Source: Eucalyptus grandis (taxonomy: Eukaryota > Streptophyta > Magnoliopsida > Myrtales > Myrtaceae). From it: a stretch of DNA of 64,000 bases. A program made the position numbers and the translations under genes. Position 1 is the first letter of the stretch. Each line of letters begins with the position of its first letter. Below, piece by piece: positions 23,640-36,600 of this stretch. The notes under the pieces are model-generated. The model did not search any database. It saw only the letters and a list, made by a program, of their open reading frames with translations, and was not told the DNA's origin. The stretch covers positions 73,046,115 through 73,110,114 of the forward strand of contig NC_052619.1 in assembly GCF_016545825.1 (NCBI RefSeq). The letters are read 5' to 3'.

Positions 23640-24759
23640 AGAGGCAATCTTCTTCATAAAACAAGTATAGGCCAAATGTCTAGGTTGTCCACATACAAAA
23701 TATATTCTATTATCTCCAAGATAATTCTTTTGTGTTGGACAATCACCCACCATATGTCCCATTTTTCCACAAATGAAACATGCTTCTCTCTTGCAGTAAC
23801 AAGGACCGCCATAACACCTCCCATAGGTAGTACAAGGGCCTGGATTATTCTGAATTCTAGGCTTTCCTGGCTAGTTAAAAGCTTTCCTCTTCCGTTATCA
23901 TCAGCGCCACTATCCTAATAGTCAATGGATTTCAACTTCTTATGTTGAGGTAAACCTTATACGTCACGCTCCAAAAATCTTTTATTCCACTCAGATGGCT
24001 CGTTCCAACATGTCTTTATAAGTTATTGATGCTAGAGGTGTGAGTGCAAAACTAATTTCATGTCGAAGCCCCCTCTAAAAGTGACCAGCCTTATCTTGCT
24101 CATTAGACACATATTGCTCAGCAAATCTACTTATCTCATTAAAGAGGATTGCATACTCCAAAACCATGGAGTCGCCTTAAGATATGTGTATAAAATCACT
24201 CTTCATTTTTGCCTAAAATGACACTAGAAAGAATTAAGCATTGAAAGCCTATTTAAAGTCCTTCCAAGTTATAACACCACCCCTGTCTCCAAGGGCTGGT
24301 CTCATTCCCTACCACAAATGCTTTGCCTCACCCTATAAGTATCGAGAGGCAAACTAACCTTCTTATCTTCAGGAACACCTTCAGCTTCAAAGATCCCCTC
24401 GATCTTTCTAGTCCATTGCTCAGCTGCAAAAGGATTAGCTTTCCCATCATAAGTGAGTGGTTTCACCTCTCTAAATTGGGCAAAGGTGTATGGCTAGTTA
24501 CTCCATCTCCACTTAATTCCTTTACCTAATGATACAAATGAATCATGGCTTGTTCAAAGTCAGTCGGAGGAAACAACCGTTGGTTAACTTCCCTGACTTC
24601 ATGTGAGTCAGGACTTCCATCATGTTGATCCTCTCGTCTCCTCTTTAAAGACGCACCTCGAGAAGCTTGAGGCATTTCTCTAGCATTAGGGGCAACAACT
24701 TGCTTGCCTTTACTATTTCTACGAAGTGAAGCAAGTGTCTCCGAGTCACGCATGATCAC
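23640..24759 (-). pseudogene. Gypsy gag with CCHC zinc knuckle
   Basis: Start near 24759, reading a basic, low-complexity N-terminus (RRNSKGKQVVAPN, SLKRRREDQHDGS). The body (23930-24530) is the retrotransposon gag domain in broken frames. At about 23740-23800 there is a perfect zinc knuckle, CFICGKMGHMVGDC, and a second degenerate one with CGQPRHLAYTC at 23660-23700. No intact frame spans the gene. Confidence 0.82.
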
Positions 24760-24865
24760 CTGAATCCAAGAATGAAACTATAACTTAGTATCTAAAAGGC
24801 TAACGCGTTAAAAGTCTATCACATAATCTCACATCATCCCAATTTACCCAAACAAATCAAAAGCT

Positions 24866-24882
24866 AAGCTCCGATACCAATA
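24866..24882 (-). promoter_or_regulatory. Gypsy primer binding site
   Basis: On the minus strand TTGGTATCGGAGCTTAGC lies 2-3 bases after the LTR end; its TGGTATCGGAGC core resembles the complement of the initiator tRNA-Met 3' end (TGGTATCAGAGC type). Confidence 0.75.
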
Positions 24883-24884
24883 AA

Positions 24885-26848
24885 TGTCACACCTCAATCC
24901 ACAAGAATAAGAACATACACGGTCGTCCTTTCACCAAAGGACAAAACCTCAACATAATCAAAATTTGCCCGATATCAACATATATACATCCACATATATA
25001 TGTGACAAAAGTGGTATTTGGTTACAATCTCAGAGTATTTCTATAATCCACCAAATCAAATGTACACATCCTCAAAAGACTAACTCACAAACTTATCAAC
25101 TATGCATAAGTCCTACCAAAAAGTTTCCATCACAAAAGTCCTCCCCGAATGAACGCTCACGCCTACTTGTGACTCACTGAAGAACCTAAAAAATAAGTAG
25201 ATAAGAGGAATGAGCTACCATGACTCAATGAGTAATACATTTCTTTTTAGCAGATCAAGAAATCATTATGCACATTTAAAACACAATACTAACTCGCTTT
25301 AACATAATATATAATCATAACTTAATTACCGAAGATACCAATGGTCCACTACACTGGCCAATCTCATAAAACATGTATCAATGGTCTATTTCATTAATTA
25401 ATCTCATCAACCCACACATCGATGGTCCATTCCATCGACCAAACTCAAATCACATATCACCGGTCCACTCCATTCACCAATTCATGCTCAAATGTCTAGC
25501 CATGGTCACGCGTAACGCCCGTGACAAAATGACTAAGATTCCCCCCTTAACAAGGTCTCCACTTATTATTAGCCAGTGGTTGGCGCATAAGAATATCCTG
25601 GACTAGTATGTGCATACCCACACACCCCTCAGGGTTCACAGAGACATTGAGTATCAACTACCAATCACAATATCTAGCAATCCAACATCAAAATGAAAGT
25701 CATATCACAACTCAAACATTTGATATATAAATATCAAAGCTTTCTTCAAAACGTTTCAAAATTCTTTCATAAAGAATTTCATAAACCATTTTCAAACAAT
25801 TCAAATCGAATTCGAAATATTACTCCTTTCAAACAACAAAATGGCAGTAATAGCTTGATCATGTTTAATGCAACAAAATATGCTTTTTATCAACTCATAG
25901 AATATATAATCCACCATGTTTCTCAAAACATGAGTTTAAAATACAAAGAAGAAATAGTGTCACTCACCTGGGAAAAACCAAAAATCAATTGTAACGCTTA
26001 CTTAAACCAACGCACTCGGATCCCTGACAATTAACGAAAAAACAATATCAAAAGGCCGAGTAAAAAGGATATCCTTATAACGACTCGCCTATACTAGGCC
26101 TATTTGTCGATGAAACAACACTACGCGGCACAAAAGCTTGCATTTAGCGGAAACCCATTGTTTTCCGCTAGGCGAGGCCCACACACTAACTTTGTTGTGC
26201 TATAACTTCCTCCACAAAATTTCATTTCAAGCCGTTTTATAGTCCTTATAAAGCTCTCTCAATGTACTACAACAAACCGAGCTCAACCGGCCCAAAACAA
26301 CATTGAGAAGACAAAAAAAAAATAGGCTCAAAGCTACTGTTCACTAAGTTCAAGAATGCGCCCCCAACTTTAAAATTCCGTTCCGAACAAACCGTAAGCT
26401 CAAATCACGATCAGTAAGATGCTATAGCTTCATAATATCCTAAAGTACCATTTCTACATAGATATACAGCTCAACGACTCAAGAATCGGGCTTCGCTACA
26501 CAAATATCCAAGAAATTCGAATTTCAAGCCCTAATTGTGATGATTGCTTCAAATAGATGATTAAAGGCTTCGATCACTTACCGGCGTTACAGAACAAACT
26601 TGATTCAGCTTGATGAGGCGTTCAGATCACGAGCATGCCAAAAAAATTTCTCTTTTCCCTTTTTTTCCTTTCTCTTCTTTCTCTCCTCTCCCCTGTTTCT
26701 TTATTTCCCCTGTTTTCGTCTCTACTGAAGCCCTCCCTCTCTCCTCTCTTTAAAATAATCGAAGCTTCCACTATTCTCCTTCAGCTTCTTTTGTTGACTT
26801 TTCAAACCCTTTCTTTTCATTTTTTTTAGCCCATATATTATATCACCA
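24885..26848 (-). repeat. Gypsy 5' LTR, complete (1964 bp)
   Basis: Starts TGTCACACC beside the primer binding site and ends near TATCACCA at 26848. The pyrimidine-rich block at 26650-26800 and the ATATATTATA box at 26833 lie at its sense 5' end. It ends 2 bp from the stop codon of the PAD4-like gene. Confidence 0.85.
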
Positions 26849-26850
26849 TC

Positions 26851-27629
26851 CTAAACAAGTGAGCTCCATTGGGACACATTAATCTGTGATTTCGTTGCTC
26901 TCCATTCTTTTAACCACATACTAAAGCTCGAATTTTTAGCCACTACATCAATTGACACCTCTTTATCGTCAACTAGCTTCATTGCATAAGTTTCAAACTC
27001 ATTGAGTCTATCCCAAAGAAAAACCAAGTTTCTTGTGTCACTCTCTCTCCTAATGTTGTCCAGCCACTCCTTTGCTTCCTCCACCCTTGCCCAAAAGCAA
27101 GTGTCTTGGGTTAAGCTTGCATACCTAGTCCTCCTATTGCCTAGTTTCTCGATGACAACTCTCTCAGTCCACCACCGGTCAAAAATTTCATACCTCCTCT
27201 CTCTTCCATTGCCTATGTAGTGGCCTTTCTTCAAGTGCATCCCAATCGATAATACTCAGCAATGTCCAATGGCTCCACAAGAAGCTTGTAGGAGTGCGAC
27301 GCATTCACCCATTTTGACCTTCTATGCAAATCGTGTGGGAGTTCTTTCCCGTCCAACATGTGTACGACATCATCCCAAAAGGCCGCGAGCTTGAACCGGT
27401 TCATGTTTATCTTGGACTCTCTCCTTGAGGCCTGCCTCTGCTTGAAAGAATCATAGTATCCTATTTGCTCGTTTGACTTATCGCAACAAGCTTTATACCA
27501 CTCTATCTCCGCCCTATAAGGAGTAATTTTGGATAGCTTAATGGCTAAATTAGCCGCATTTAGGTTTGGCGCACGCCCCATTCGCCTCCCTAAAGTCAAG
27601 CAATCTTTTGCCATTGGTGCAATACATAC
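26851..27629 (-). CDS. PAD4: PAD4-like exon 4: EP domain
   Basis: 779 nt, one short of 260 codons. It follows the acceptor ...TTTGCAG at 27630-27631 and begins VCIAPMAKDCLTL. The frame slips at about 27238, between EYYRLG and MHLKKGHYIG; both sides are well conserved. The stop TAG at 26851-26853 comes after FSMWLKEWRATKSQ, a normal PAD4 C-terminus, so the adjoining gypsy LTR did not remove coding sequence. Confidence 0.88.
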
Positions 27630-30600
27630 CTGCAAAGTAGATGAAACATAGTAACTTTTAAATTGGAGGAATAGCACCCAAGAATAAAAAGCCTCTATCA
27701 ATACATTTACATAATCCAATCACTCAACGACCTAAAGTGCCATGTTCCTACCTGTCGATGAGTCCCCAAGGAGTTCAAAGTCATTGAAAGACTTGCTTCA
27801 TAGCTTGATTCAGGGAGATCTCCTTCCATGAAGCTTCTCTTCAAAGACTGACAAGTCAGTCTTTCAATATACCACCCATACTTAAGGTGCTCCTCAATTA
27901 TATAATTTGGAGAACCTGTCCATAGCATAAAATGCATCATCTTGTTGACCGATACAGCGTTGTCCAAACAAATCGCACCCTCATCCGAACAAAACAAGTA
28001 ATTCCCAGGACGACCAAAATGACCTCCCTCCTGAGCCTTCCCCTGCCTGTGCCAAGCGCTCCATGGCCGCCGCAGCCAAGGAAAATAACCAAGCCTTCTC
28101 TTCTTTAGTTAATTGAAGGTTAGAGAGATTCATAAAGTTTGGTGACATCATAGACGTGTACCAAAATCTTATGAGAGCCTGCCACTGGGGAGTCGGAACA
28201 AGTGATTGGTCAAGAGATAACCTCGGCATTATATCATGTACCGACATGACATTGCAAAAGTTGCCAGCCCATCTTTCGCGGAGGATGGCCAGAGAAAGCG
28301 ACTCGTTGCCAAGGAAAGGAGAACCAAAACCAATGCATAGGACCGAGTGGGGTGGGAAGATAGATTTGAGAAAGGAGAGGAGCCAAAGAACTGTGAGGTA
28401 TGCGATTGATCCTCCTATGGAATGGCCTGTGATCACTATTGACTTGGTTTCAGCCAGCAAGCTACGAATCTACATGCATATATAAGATTTCCTGAAATTT
28501 AGTTAAATGCTTCCTTAAAGTATCTTAATTACAACGCTTGAAAGCTTCACTAAAAAATCATCTTACACCAGATCATGTTAGATTAAAAGAGTTACACGAA
28601 TATATCTGGTAGAAAATCATTAGTCCTACTGCAATTGCTAAACATACAGAACTAATTGTTTGACAAGTTAAACAACCCTAACATGTTCAGCAAATGATAA
28701 CGTGAGCAAATACGTTTAACACGTGTATAGAATGTAACCATGCGCATGATGTATGTTGGGAGCAAATAGCAAAGAGAGAGTTGACCCTATTGATATAACA
28801 AGTTGGATCTATTTTCATTCAAAAACTTAATTTAATAAATTATGAGCTAACTGTATAGTAATTGCTCAGCACTACAACAATTTCTTAATATACGACTTAT
28901 TTAACACAACTCTCATCTTGAATCTTCTGTTCCCTTTTAAGAACAGCAATAATAATAATAACGTCCACCTTCGTCCGTAGTTTTTTTTTCTCCAAACCAA
29001 ACCCTAAAGCTTGTCATCAAAACCACATTACTACACAACAACGCACACCTTTACCCCAAGTCCCTTCTGCCAAAGCAAACCACCATCAAGGCTGCCATCG
29101 AGATTGTGTTGCTACACAATTATGCCTATTTTCACCTTAGGTCTCTTTCCTAGGCTGAACCACGAAGGCTGCTTAGAAACCACGATGGTCATAAGATTCC
29201 TTACTCGTGATATTCACCAAAAAACCAACAATATGTTGGGAATGGGCCATCATCGGTTTTGATATCATTTGTTGAGAGTGCACAACGAAAATTTGATACC
29301 TTCACTTGAGAGATCGCCAAGAGAGCTCAAGTTCGAGCTTGTCAACAAATTCAGTTAGATCCACTTTAACTTATAAACTTAAACCAATGAATTTTAGAGC
29401 AACTACAATATCTCAATAACTCCACACCACACTAATCTCCAAAATGAGATTTTTTCTAACACAACTCACACACTCATTTAAACGGCATATGTGTTAAGAT
29501 AATCTATGAGAACAATACCATTCATGCACAGAAGACTATGTTCTGAACAATATGATTTGATTTGTGTGGACTAATGGTGTCAAAAAACCTGAACCGAAAA
29601 TATCAGCCCTTTTTCGAGTCGGATCTCTTCCGGTTCGAATAGCATATAGAAAAGTTCAGGTCTCATGATGGTTTGGTTTAGTTCGGATCATAATCCTGAA
29701 CCGAACCGAAAGAAAATAATCTCTAAACACTTCACTAGAAAATAGTTTTTAGATTTTTTTTAACCCAATGTCGTACGTTTTGCTTCTCCGGTTCTTCTTG
29801 GCGTTCTCGCAGAGTCTTTCACGTCTCGTTCAGATCTCCCTCTTGTTAGTCGCTGATCGTAGTAGGTAGCTTAGATGGGTGACCACTTGTCCTGCGTTGA
29901 CAAGAGGGTTCGACATCTGAACGCTGTCGCTGTTGCTTAACGACAACAACTCCCAAAACCACCATGACTTTGAGGATCTAGTCGACTTGCTCCTCATGCA
30001 AGTCCACGGCCCGCCACCCACGCCTGCTTCCACAGACAGTTTCTTCATAGGCGGCCTAATCTATCTTCTTCGTCTTCTTTCTCGAGCTGTGGGTTGCTCT
30101 ACAGATTCGGTTTGGGAATCAGAGTACTTGGGCTTGGCTTTGGGTATGGAGACGTCCATGGCAAGCTGTAAATCCTCTGTCAATTTGTAAAGACTTGTCA
30201 TTTGTGGTCGACTAATGAGGATTGAAGGGAGAGATGGATGCCAAATACGCTCGCGTTTCTACAAAATCAATGGCCACTATGCAACGAAGAAGAAGATGAA
30301 AGGGCAAAACAAAAAAAAGCCGAAACTCGAAAACTGAATCTCAGCAAATTGTTTTATCGGTTAGAGTGATTCAGTTATCGGGTCAGTTCAGGTCACCATT
30401 TGCCTTTTTCCCTTCATGTGCGGTTCTGTTCGGGTACCGTGGATGCCCGACATGAATCAAACCATTAACACCCCTAGATACTGTGAACAATATTTTTTTT
30501 TATCTTAACTCCAAACAAAAATCAGTGGCCTACAGAATGTCGAAATTTGAACCTGGAAGTTATCATAGACCTAACAGGTCATTAGGCCTGCCCATGCCAA

Positions 30601-33600
30601 ATCAACGTGGATAGGCTGAAGGAAAGTATGGTGAGTCTAAGCAAGCAATTCTCTTCTTGAGCTTGCCCGGCCCATCTCCACCCATCCAAGCTTTGAAAAA
30701 TTTGAATTCTATCCCCCACCGGATAAAATACGTTAAGGAAAAGTGAGTTAAGAGAGAGGAATCAGGTTTCTTCCTTTCTTCGATTTTTTCCGTAACAATG
30801 GGCAAGCTTGGGGTTTGGTTCATACAAGATAGCACGGGAGTTGTAGGAGGCAGCTGCCCTGCGACACCAAAGGGCTTTTATAGTTTAAGCTCACATTTTA
30901 TTGGTAGTTTAGGCTTGGGTCTATAATAACTATTGGATATGTATTCTCTTTCTTTTGTAATGAGGGATATAACTGAGAAATGCGTTGTGCTAATTATAGT
31001 GGAATCCTCAATTGGACATAGCCCTAGTTTAAGGACGAACTCAAATAAAACGTTGCATCCCAAATTCTATTTCTCACTTTTACTCTCCATTTTCTTTGTG
31101 ATTATGCGGCGAATCCTAACATTTGATTTTGAGTTTGGTTTGAGGTTAGGGTTCCTTGGTGAAAAGATATCCAAAAAAATCAAATCTTGGGAAGATGTCG
31201 TCAACTAATCAATCACGGATTGAAGTAGAGAAGTTTGGAAGAAAAGGTTTCGAGTTATGAAAATTAAAGATGGAGCTTTGGTCATGAATAGAGATTTATG
31301 GCACGTGATTGAAGAAGATAAACCAAAGGAAAAATCCAAGAAGAAAGCGAAGGAGTCTAAGTCCATGTCCGATGAATTGAAGGTGTGGAACAGCCAGTAG
31401 TGAGCATGGTCTGAGTTGGGCCGGTGTACCCCCTAACTTTAGGACCAACCTGCACAGTGTTAGTTCTCAATTTTTGGGATCGAGGATCAACCTTATTAAA
31501 GCCTGAAACCAAGGACCAGACCGACCCAATGGGTGTGGTTTGGTTTTAGGGTCAACCCAAGACCGACCAATAATCTTTTTGTTTCATTTTTTGCACTTCC
31601 TGAAAAGGCAACCGAGGATCGGACCGACCCAATGGGTTCGGCGATGAGCGAGGTCAATGAAGAGAGGCAAGCGGTGCAAGCCTCAAGCGTTGAGCGGTGA
31701 GCGGCACAAGCAACCAGAAGTGAGGGAGGCGAGTGTCGGATGGCAAGCGGAGAATTTGTTTTTTTTATTTTGGTAAGTTGAAGACTAAGAGGACAAATAA
31801 GACATAAGAAAATGAGTACTGAAGGAGGATACCGTGAGAAACTATTTACGCCATGAGGACTCCTCACAGAGACATTTTCCTTATTTGTAAATATGGTTAT
31901 TGATGTCATAAAGGACATTAAAAGTCTAAGTTATTAAAGAACGGTGTAAAATTACTTGGACTCCTCACTAAGGAGCTATTTAATGCTATTGACATCGTTT
32001 GACTTAGGATTTTCACTAAATAAAAAAATTATAAATAACATATTTTATATATATATATATATAATATATTTATAATATCTTATATATATCATATACAATT
32101 AGGGTTGGTCGGGTTGGACCAACCCTAAATTCCTAAAATCGAGGATCAACTCGCACAAGTGCTAGTCTAGAGATCTAAGACCGAGGACCGACCTAGTCCC
32201 TCTAAAAACTAGACCGGGATCGGCAGGATTATGCTGGCCCAGGATCGGTCTAGGGTTGACCCTAGACCGATGCTCAACCCTAGGAACCATAGCAATCGAA
32301 GGGTGCGAAGCTTGAGTTGGCTATGCCTTGCTGATAATGTCCTGGTGAACATGACCTCTAAAAGGACAACAAAGGATCCCTGGATGAAGTTAGAAAACCT
32401 TTATTTGAGCAAGTTGCTCGTAAACATGCAATTTCTACAAAAGCAACTATACAACCTTCGCATGAGTGAAAGTTATTCTCTTTTGCACACTTAAATGAGT
32501 TTAATACTATTTGTGGGCAACTTGCATCGATCGATGTCAATCTGGATGGGGAAGATAAAGCATGTACTTTGCTGCATTCACAATTGAATCTATGGGAACA
32601 TATAATTGTTTCAATTGGTGCTAGTGTTAGTGCTTTATCCTTTAAGGGCATTGTAGCAGCTCTATTGTCTAAGAAGATGAGGAAAGCATATTCTAATAGT
32701 GCAGCGCAAGAGGTTCTTTTCGTAAGAGGCAAAAAAAGTGAATGATTCAAACCCAAATTTGGTGACAAAATAAGTCTAGAGGAAGATCTAAAAGCCTAGA
32801 TCAATCGGAAATAACATGCTGGAAGTGCAAAAAGCCTGGAGACTAAAAGAAGAATTGTAGAAGCAATAGTATGGGTCTAAAGAAGCGAGTTGAGGCATTA
32901 AACCTCTACTACAAAAAAGGATAATGACAATAGCACCGAAGACATGTATCTCATTTGCAATTCACTGTAGTGTGATTATAGTGCATGGATAATATCCCAC
33001 AACGTCATTCCACATGATGCCTTATAGAGATTGATTATGCGGTTAAGAGCCACATTAGAAGATACAATATGAATGGGAGGTGAAAAGATGCTTGATATTG
33101 TTGGTTGCAGAAAGGTGAAGCTTAAAATGAAAGATGGGACAATCTAGAATCCTTCAGATATAATGCATATTACTGTGGGAACCATTGGTTGTCCATTTGG
33201 CATGTTGATTTGCAGAAAAAAAAAAAAAAACAAAAGAATTAGAAAGGCACTTAAAATGATGGAAAAGTGTAGGGGTGTTACTTTCACTAGTGACAAGACA
33301 AATGGTATGGACAACTGTAGAAGTTATTAGGAAGCACAATGATCAGTGGTAAGAGTTATACCTCAAAACAGGTGAAGAAAAATCTTTTAATTCTATGGCT
33401 TTGGAGATTGGGTCATATCGGTGAGGAAGGGTTGATAAACCCTACCTCAAAGAAGATGATGGATGGAATCCCAAGCTGTTTTATGGGTTTTGGATTTTGT
33501 AAAATTGTCTACAAGGAAAACAAATCGAGTATATTTTGAATCCATAGAAGGGAAAGCTAAAGGGATTCTAGATTTAATCCATAGTGACATATTCAGTTCT

Positions 33601-36600
33601 ACACCTGTGGCATCATTTGGAAAATCAAGATATTATGTTTCTTTTATAGATGATTATTATAGATATGTGGATATTTTATTTTTTTTTGTAGAGGAAAGCT
33701 AATATGTTTGAAAAATTTCATGAGTTTAAGGCTTTAGTGGAAAATCGGTTTGATAGGCAAATCAAAATTTTGTGAACTAACAAAGAAAGAGAATTATGGT
33801 CAACGAAATTTGATCAATTCTATGCAACTCATGGCATTACAAGGCAGAAGACAATGCCCTATTCACCTCAACAAAATAGGATGGCAGGAGATTTAATCGA
33901 TCTCTCATAGAGAAGGTAAGATGTATGCAAAGTAGTGCAAGCTTAGCAACTTAATTTTGGGCAGAAGTAGTGACTATCTCGTGTTATCTGAAGATCAGGT
34001 CTCCCACATCAGCCTTGAAGGATCATACACTATTTGAGACGCTGCTCGGGAAGAAGCCATACATACTCTAGTGTTTGGCTGTGAAGTGTATGTACATGTG
34101 TCAAAGCAAAGAGGAACAAACTTGAGAGCAAATCAAAGAAGTGCATATTCATTGGGTACAAGGATGATGTCAAAGAGTATAAGCTAGGGAATCCCAATAC
34201 TAAAGGCATCATCCATAGCAAAGATGCAGTGTTCAAAGGATTTACTGTTGGGATTTTGTTTCGAAAACAAGAACACATGCATAGGTAAAATAGAATCGAA
34301 GTCTGATTTGCAACAAAAGTAAAAATGCCCATACACGTATCCCCTTGACATTGTTCATGCATTTGAATAAAAATACATATAAGTGTAAAGGGGCTAATCA
34401 TATTACCCTCATACGATGCTAAAATTTTTGGTTATGACGTTCTTCAAATTCTGACTACAAACGTTTGATCTCCTAATAACACTAATTTCACCATTCTTAG
34501 AATTCAAACCATGAACGTATAATGCCTTCTGGTAATACTGGTTCTGACGTTCTTTAGATTCAGATCACGAACGTTTGATCTTCCTATAACATAAGTTCCG
34601 ACATTCTTCAAATCCAACCTCACAAATGTCATGCCTCAAGTTCAGACACACTACCAATCTCACGTCGAATGGTAGAGAGAAATTGAGAGATCTACCACTA
34701 CAACCGTGCTAGCAATTGCTCTCGTATGTGAATGACTTGGTTAATTACTATCAACATTCTCAATTGTCAATCGTTGATCATCCTATATTATGCTCTCTCA
34801 ATTGCCTTTTATAACTAGTACCAAATCACATTTAAATCAACTCATCAACTCTAAAACCATTTCAAAGAATTAATTTGGTCATAACGTATAAGGGACGTAA
34901 ATTCTAAGATTGTTGTAGACACTAATTCAGGTATTAATTTTGTAATTGTTACAAAGCATAATTCCAAACAATAATTTATAATCATTACAAACCTTTATTC
35001 TCGGCATTAACTGTATACCCATTACAAAATTTAATTTAACTGTTACATCTGAAACCGTTTCAGAACATTAACTGGTCATTTGAATCTAAAACCATTTCAT
35101 TTCATTAAATTATTTCTGAAATTGTAATGTAATCATTAAATCTCAAACAGTTTCAAATCATTAATGTGGCCATTAAGTTTGAAACCGTTTCAAAATTTAA
35201 TTTAGCCATTAAGTTTGAAACCATTTCTTATCCTTAATTTGGCTATTAATTTTGAATTCACTTCGGATCATTAATACGATCATCAATTCTAAATTCACTT
35301 CGATTCATAAATGCGACTATTGATTCTAAACTCACTCCAAATCATTAATATGGCCATTAATTATGAGCTCGCTTCATATAATTAATTTTGCCATTTGAAC
35401 AAATGTTTGCATTTCAAATCTTTGATTTGGTCGTAAAGTTTGAAACCCCTTTCAGATCTTTGATATGGTCGTAAAGTCTGAAACCACTTCAAAATTTAAA
35501 TCTTCAACCTAGTTCAATCCAATTGCCTCATGTGCAAACTCATTTACAATATTATCTCTTCCATTCAAACGTCATTCTAAATTGGTTATGGTGTGTGACA
35601 TCCCAAGATTCATCACTAAGCTGATAGTAGAATTTGTATTGACACATTAGCACAACCAAGAAAACTCCTTATCAATTTACAATTCCTACAAACCATGAGT
35701 GACATCTAGCAATATGTCATAATTACCCAAACAGTGTGAATATTTCGAGAACATAACAAACATGTTAGCTTTGGCGATCGTGTAATTTGATCCTTCCATC
35801 TCACCATGTCCCAATCGAACAAAGGTTATGGAATTATTTATCAATCAACCAATTTGATCATATATGCCCAAATCTAATTGACGTGTGTTTTACAACATGA
35901 ACCATTCATTCTCACCTATAACTCTAACCGAAGATTTCAATACAATGTCGCGATTAGATTGTATAGAACATCAATCTTGTATGTTTATATACAACAAGAA
36001 GACAAATTCCATATTACACATGCATGTGCCTTTGTATGTGAACAAATTATGGCCATCAAGTACAAAGGCGATTCGACGAAGCATCAATATGCACACTTAT
36101 GAACCACAACCATCCAACATACAAGTTAGTATCGTGCCTCAAGTCTAACGATCTTACACTAGACCAAAGTATGAACGATTAGTCATTAAGCCTGCTAAAA
36201 GCTTCCATGTTGCCAATCATTTGATGTATGAACTTATCCAAGACAAGTAATTGTATTCTAGCTCAGATATCACGATACCCAATGACTTATAACTCATCAT
36301 CCCTTCAGGTCTCCAATACTGAATAGTGAAGTTTGAGAACATATTGGTCTCAACATGATCATCAATATCCTTTCAATGATCCATCGACTGATGAATTGTT
36401 TAAAGATTAAGTATAATTGTAAACTGTCACACATATTCTTAACACCTTAAGAATAGGTTCGGTGGCAACTGATTTTATGGTATCATTCATATAAATAAAA
36501 TGATGAATGGGTATTTTTTTGTCATTAAAAAATCCCTAATATGTAACCATTATATGGTTGCTTTAGGGTATATAGCTAACATTTACGACAAATAAGATTG

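Larger units (their letters stand above)
4656..26848 (-). mobile_element. Ty3/gypsy chromodomain retrotransposon, heavily nested
   Basis: Minus-strand element: 5' LTR at right (24885-26848), primer binding site (24866-24882), gag, protease, RT, RNase H, integrase with chromodomain, polypurine tract (13828-13843), 3' LTR at left (4656-5285 plus 12575-13827). Gene order and the terminal chromodomain place it with chromoviruses; Tekay/Del type is likely. Without its insertions the internal part is about 4.7 kb. Foreign inserts: the LTR at 5286-12574 and the LINE at 16366-22723. LTR copies differ at very roughly one base in ten in the stretch I compared, so the insertion is old. The coding region has many stops and frame changes. 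No target duplication can be shown because the left tip is rearranged. Confidence 0.86.

Noticed and set aside
26851..28469. SAG101 as identity of the lipase-like gene
   Set aside because: FCSDEGAICLDNA, ILRERW and the RRMGRAPNLN helix fit PAD4 better, and the ETSEILG N-terminus at 43.5 kb is PAD4-type.
29245..29560. LTR with inverted primer-binding-site-like start
   Set aside because: Only one end resembles an LTR junction; no target duplication or partner, so not listed as an element.
29830..30190. Gene-like stretch with short open frames on both strands (one reads DFEDLVDLLLMQV)
   Set aside because: Weak resemblance to linker regions of RING-type ligases only; no zinc-binding cysteines follow. 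Treated as unidentified hAT interior.
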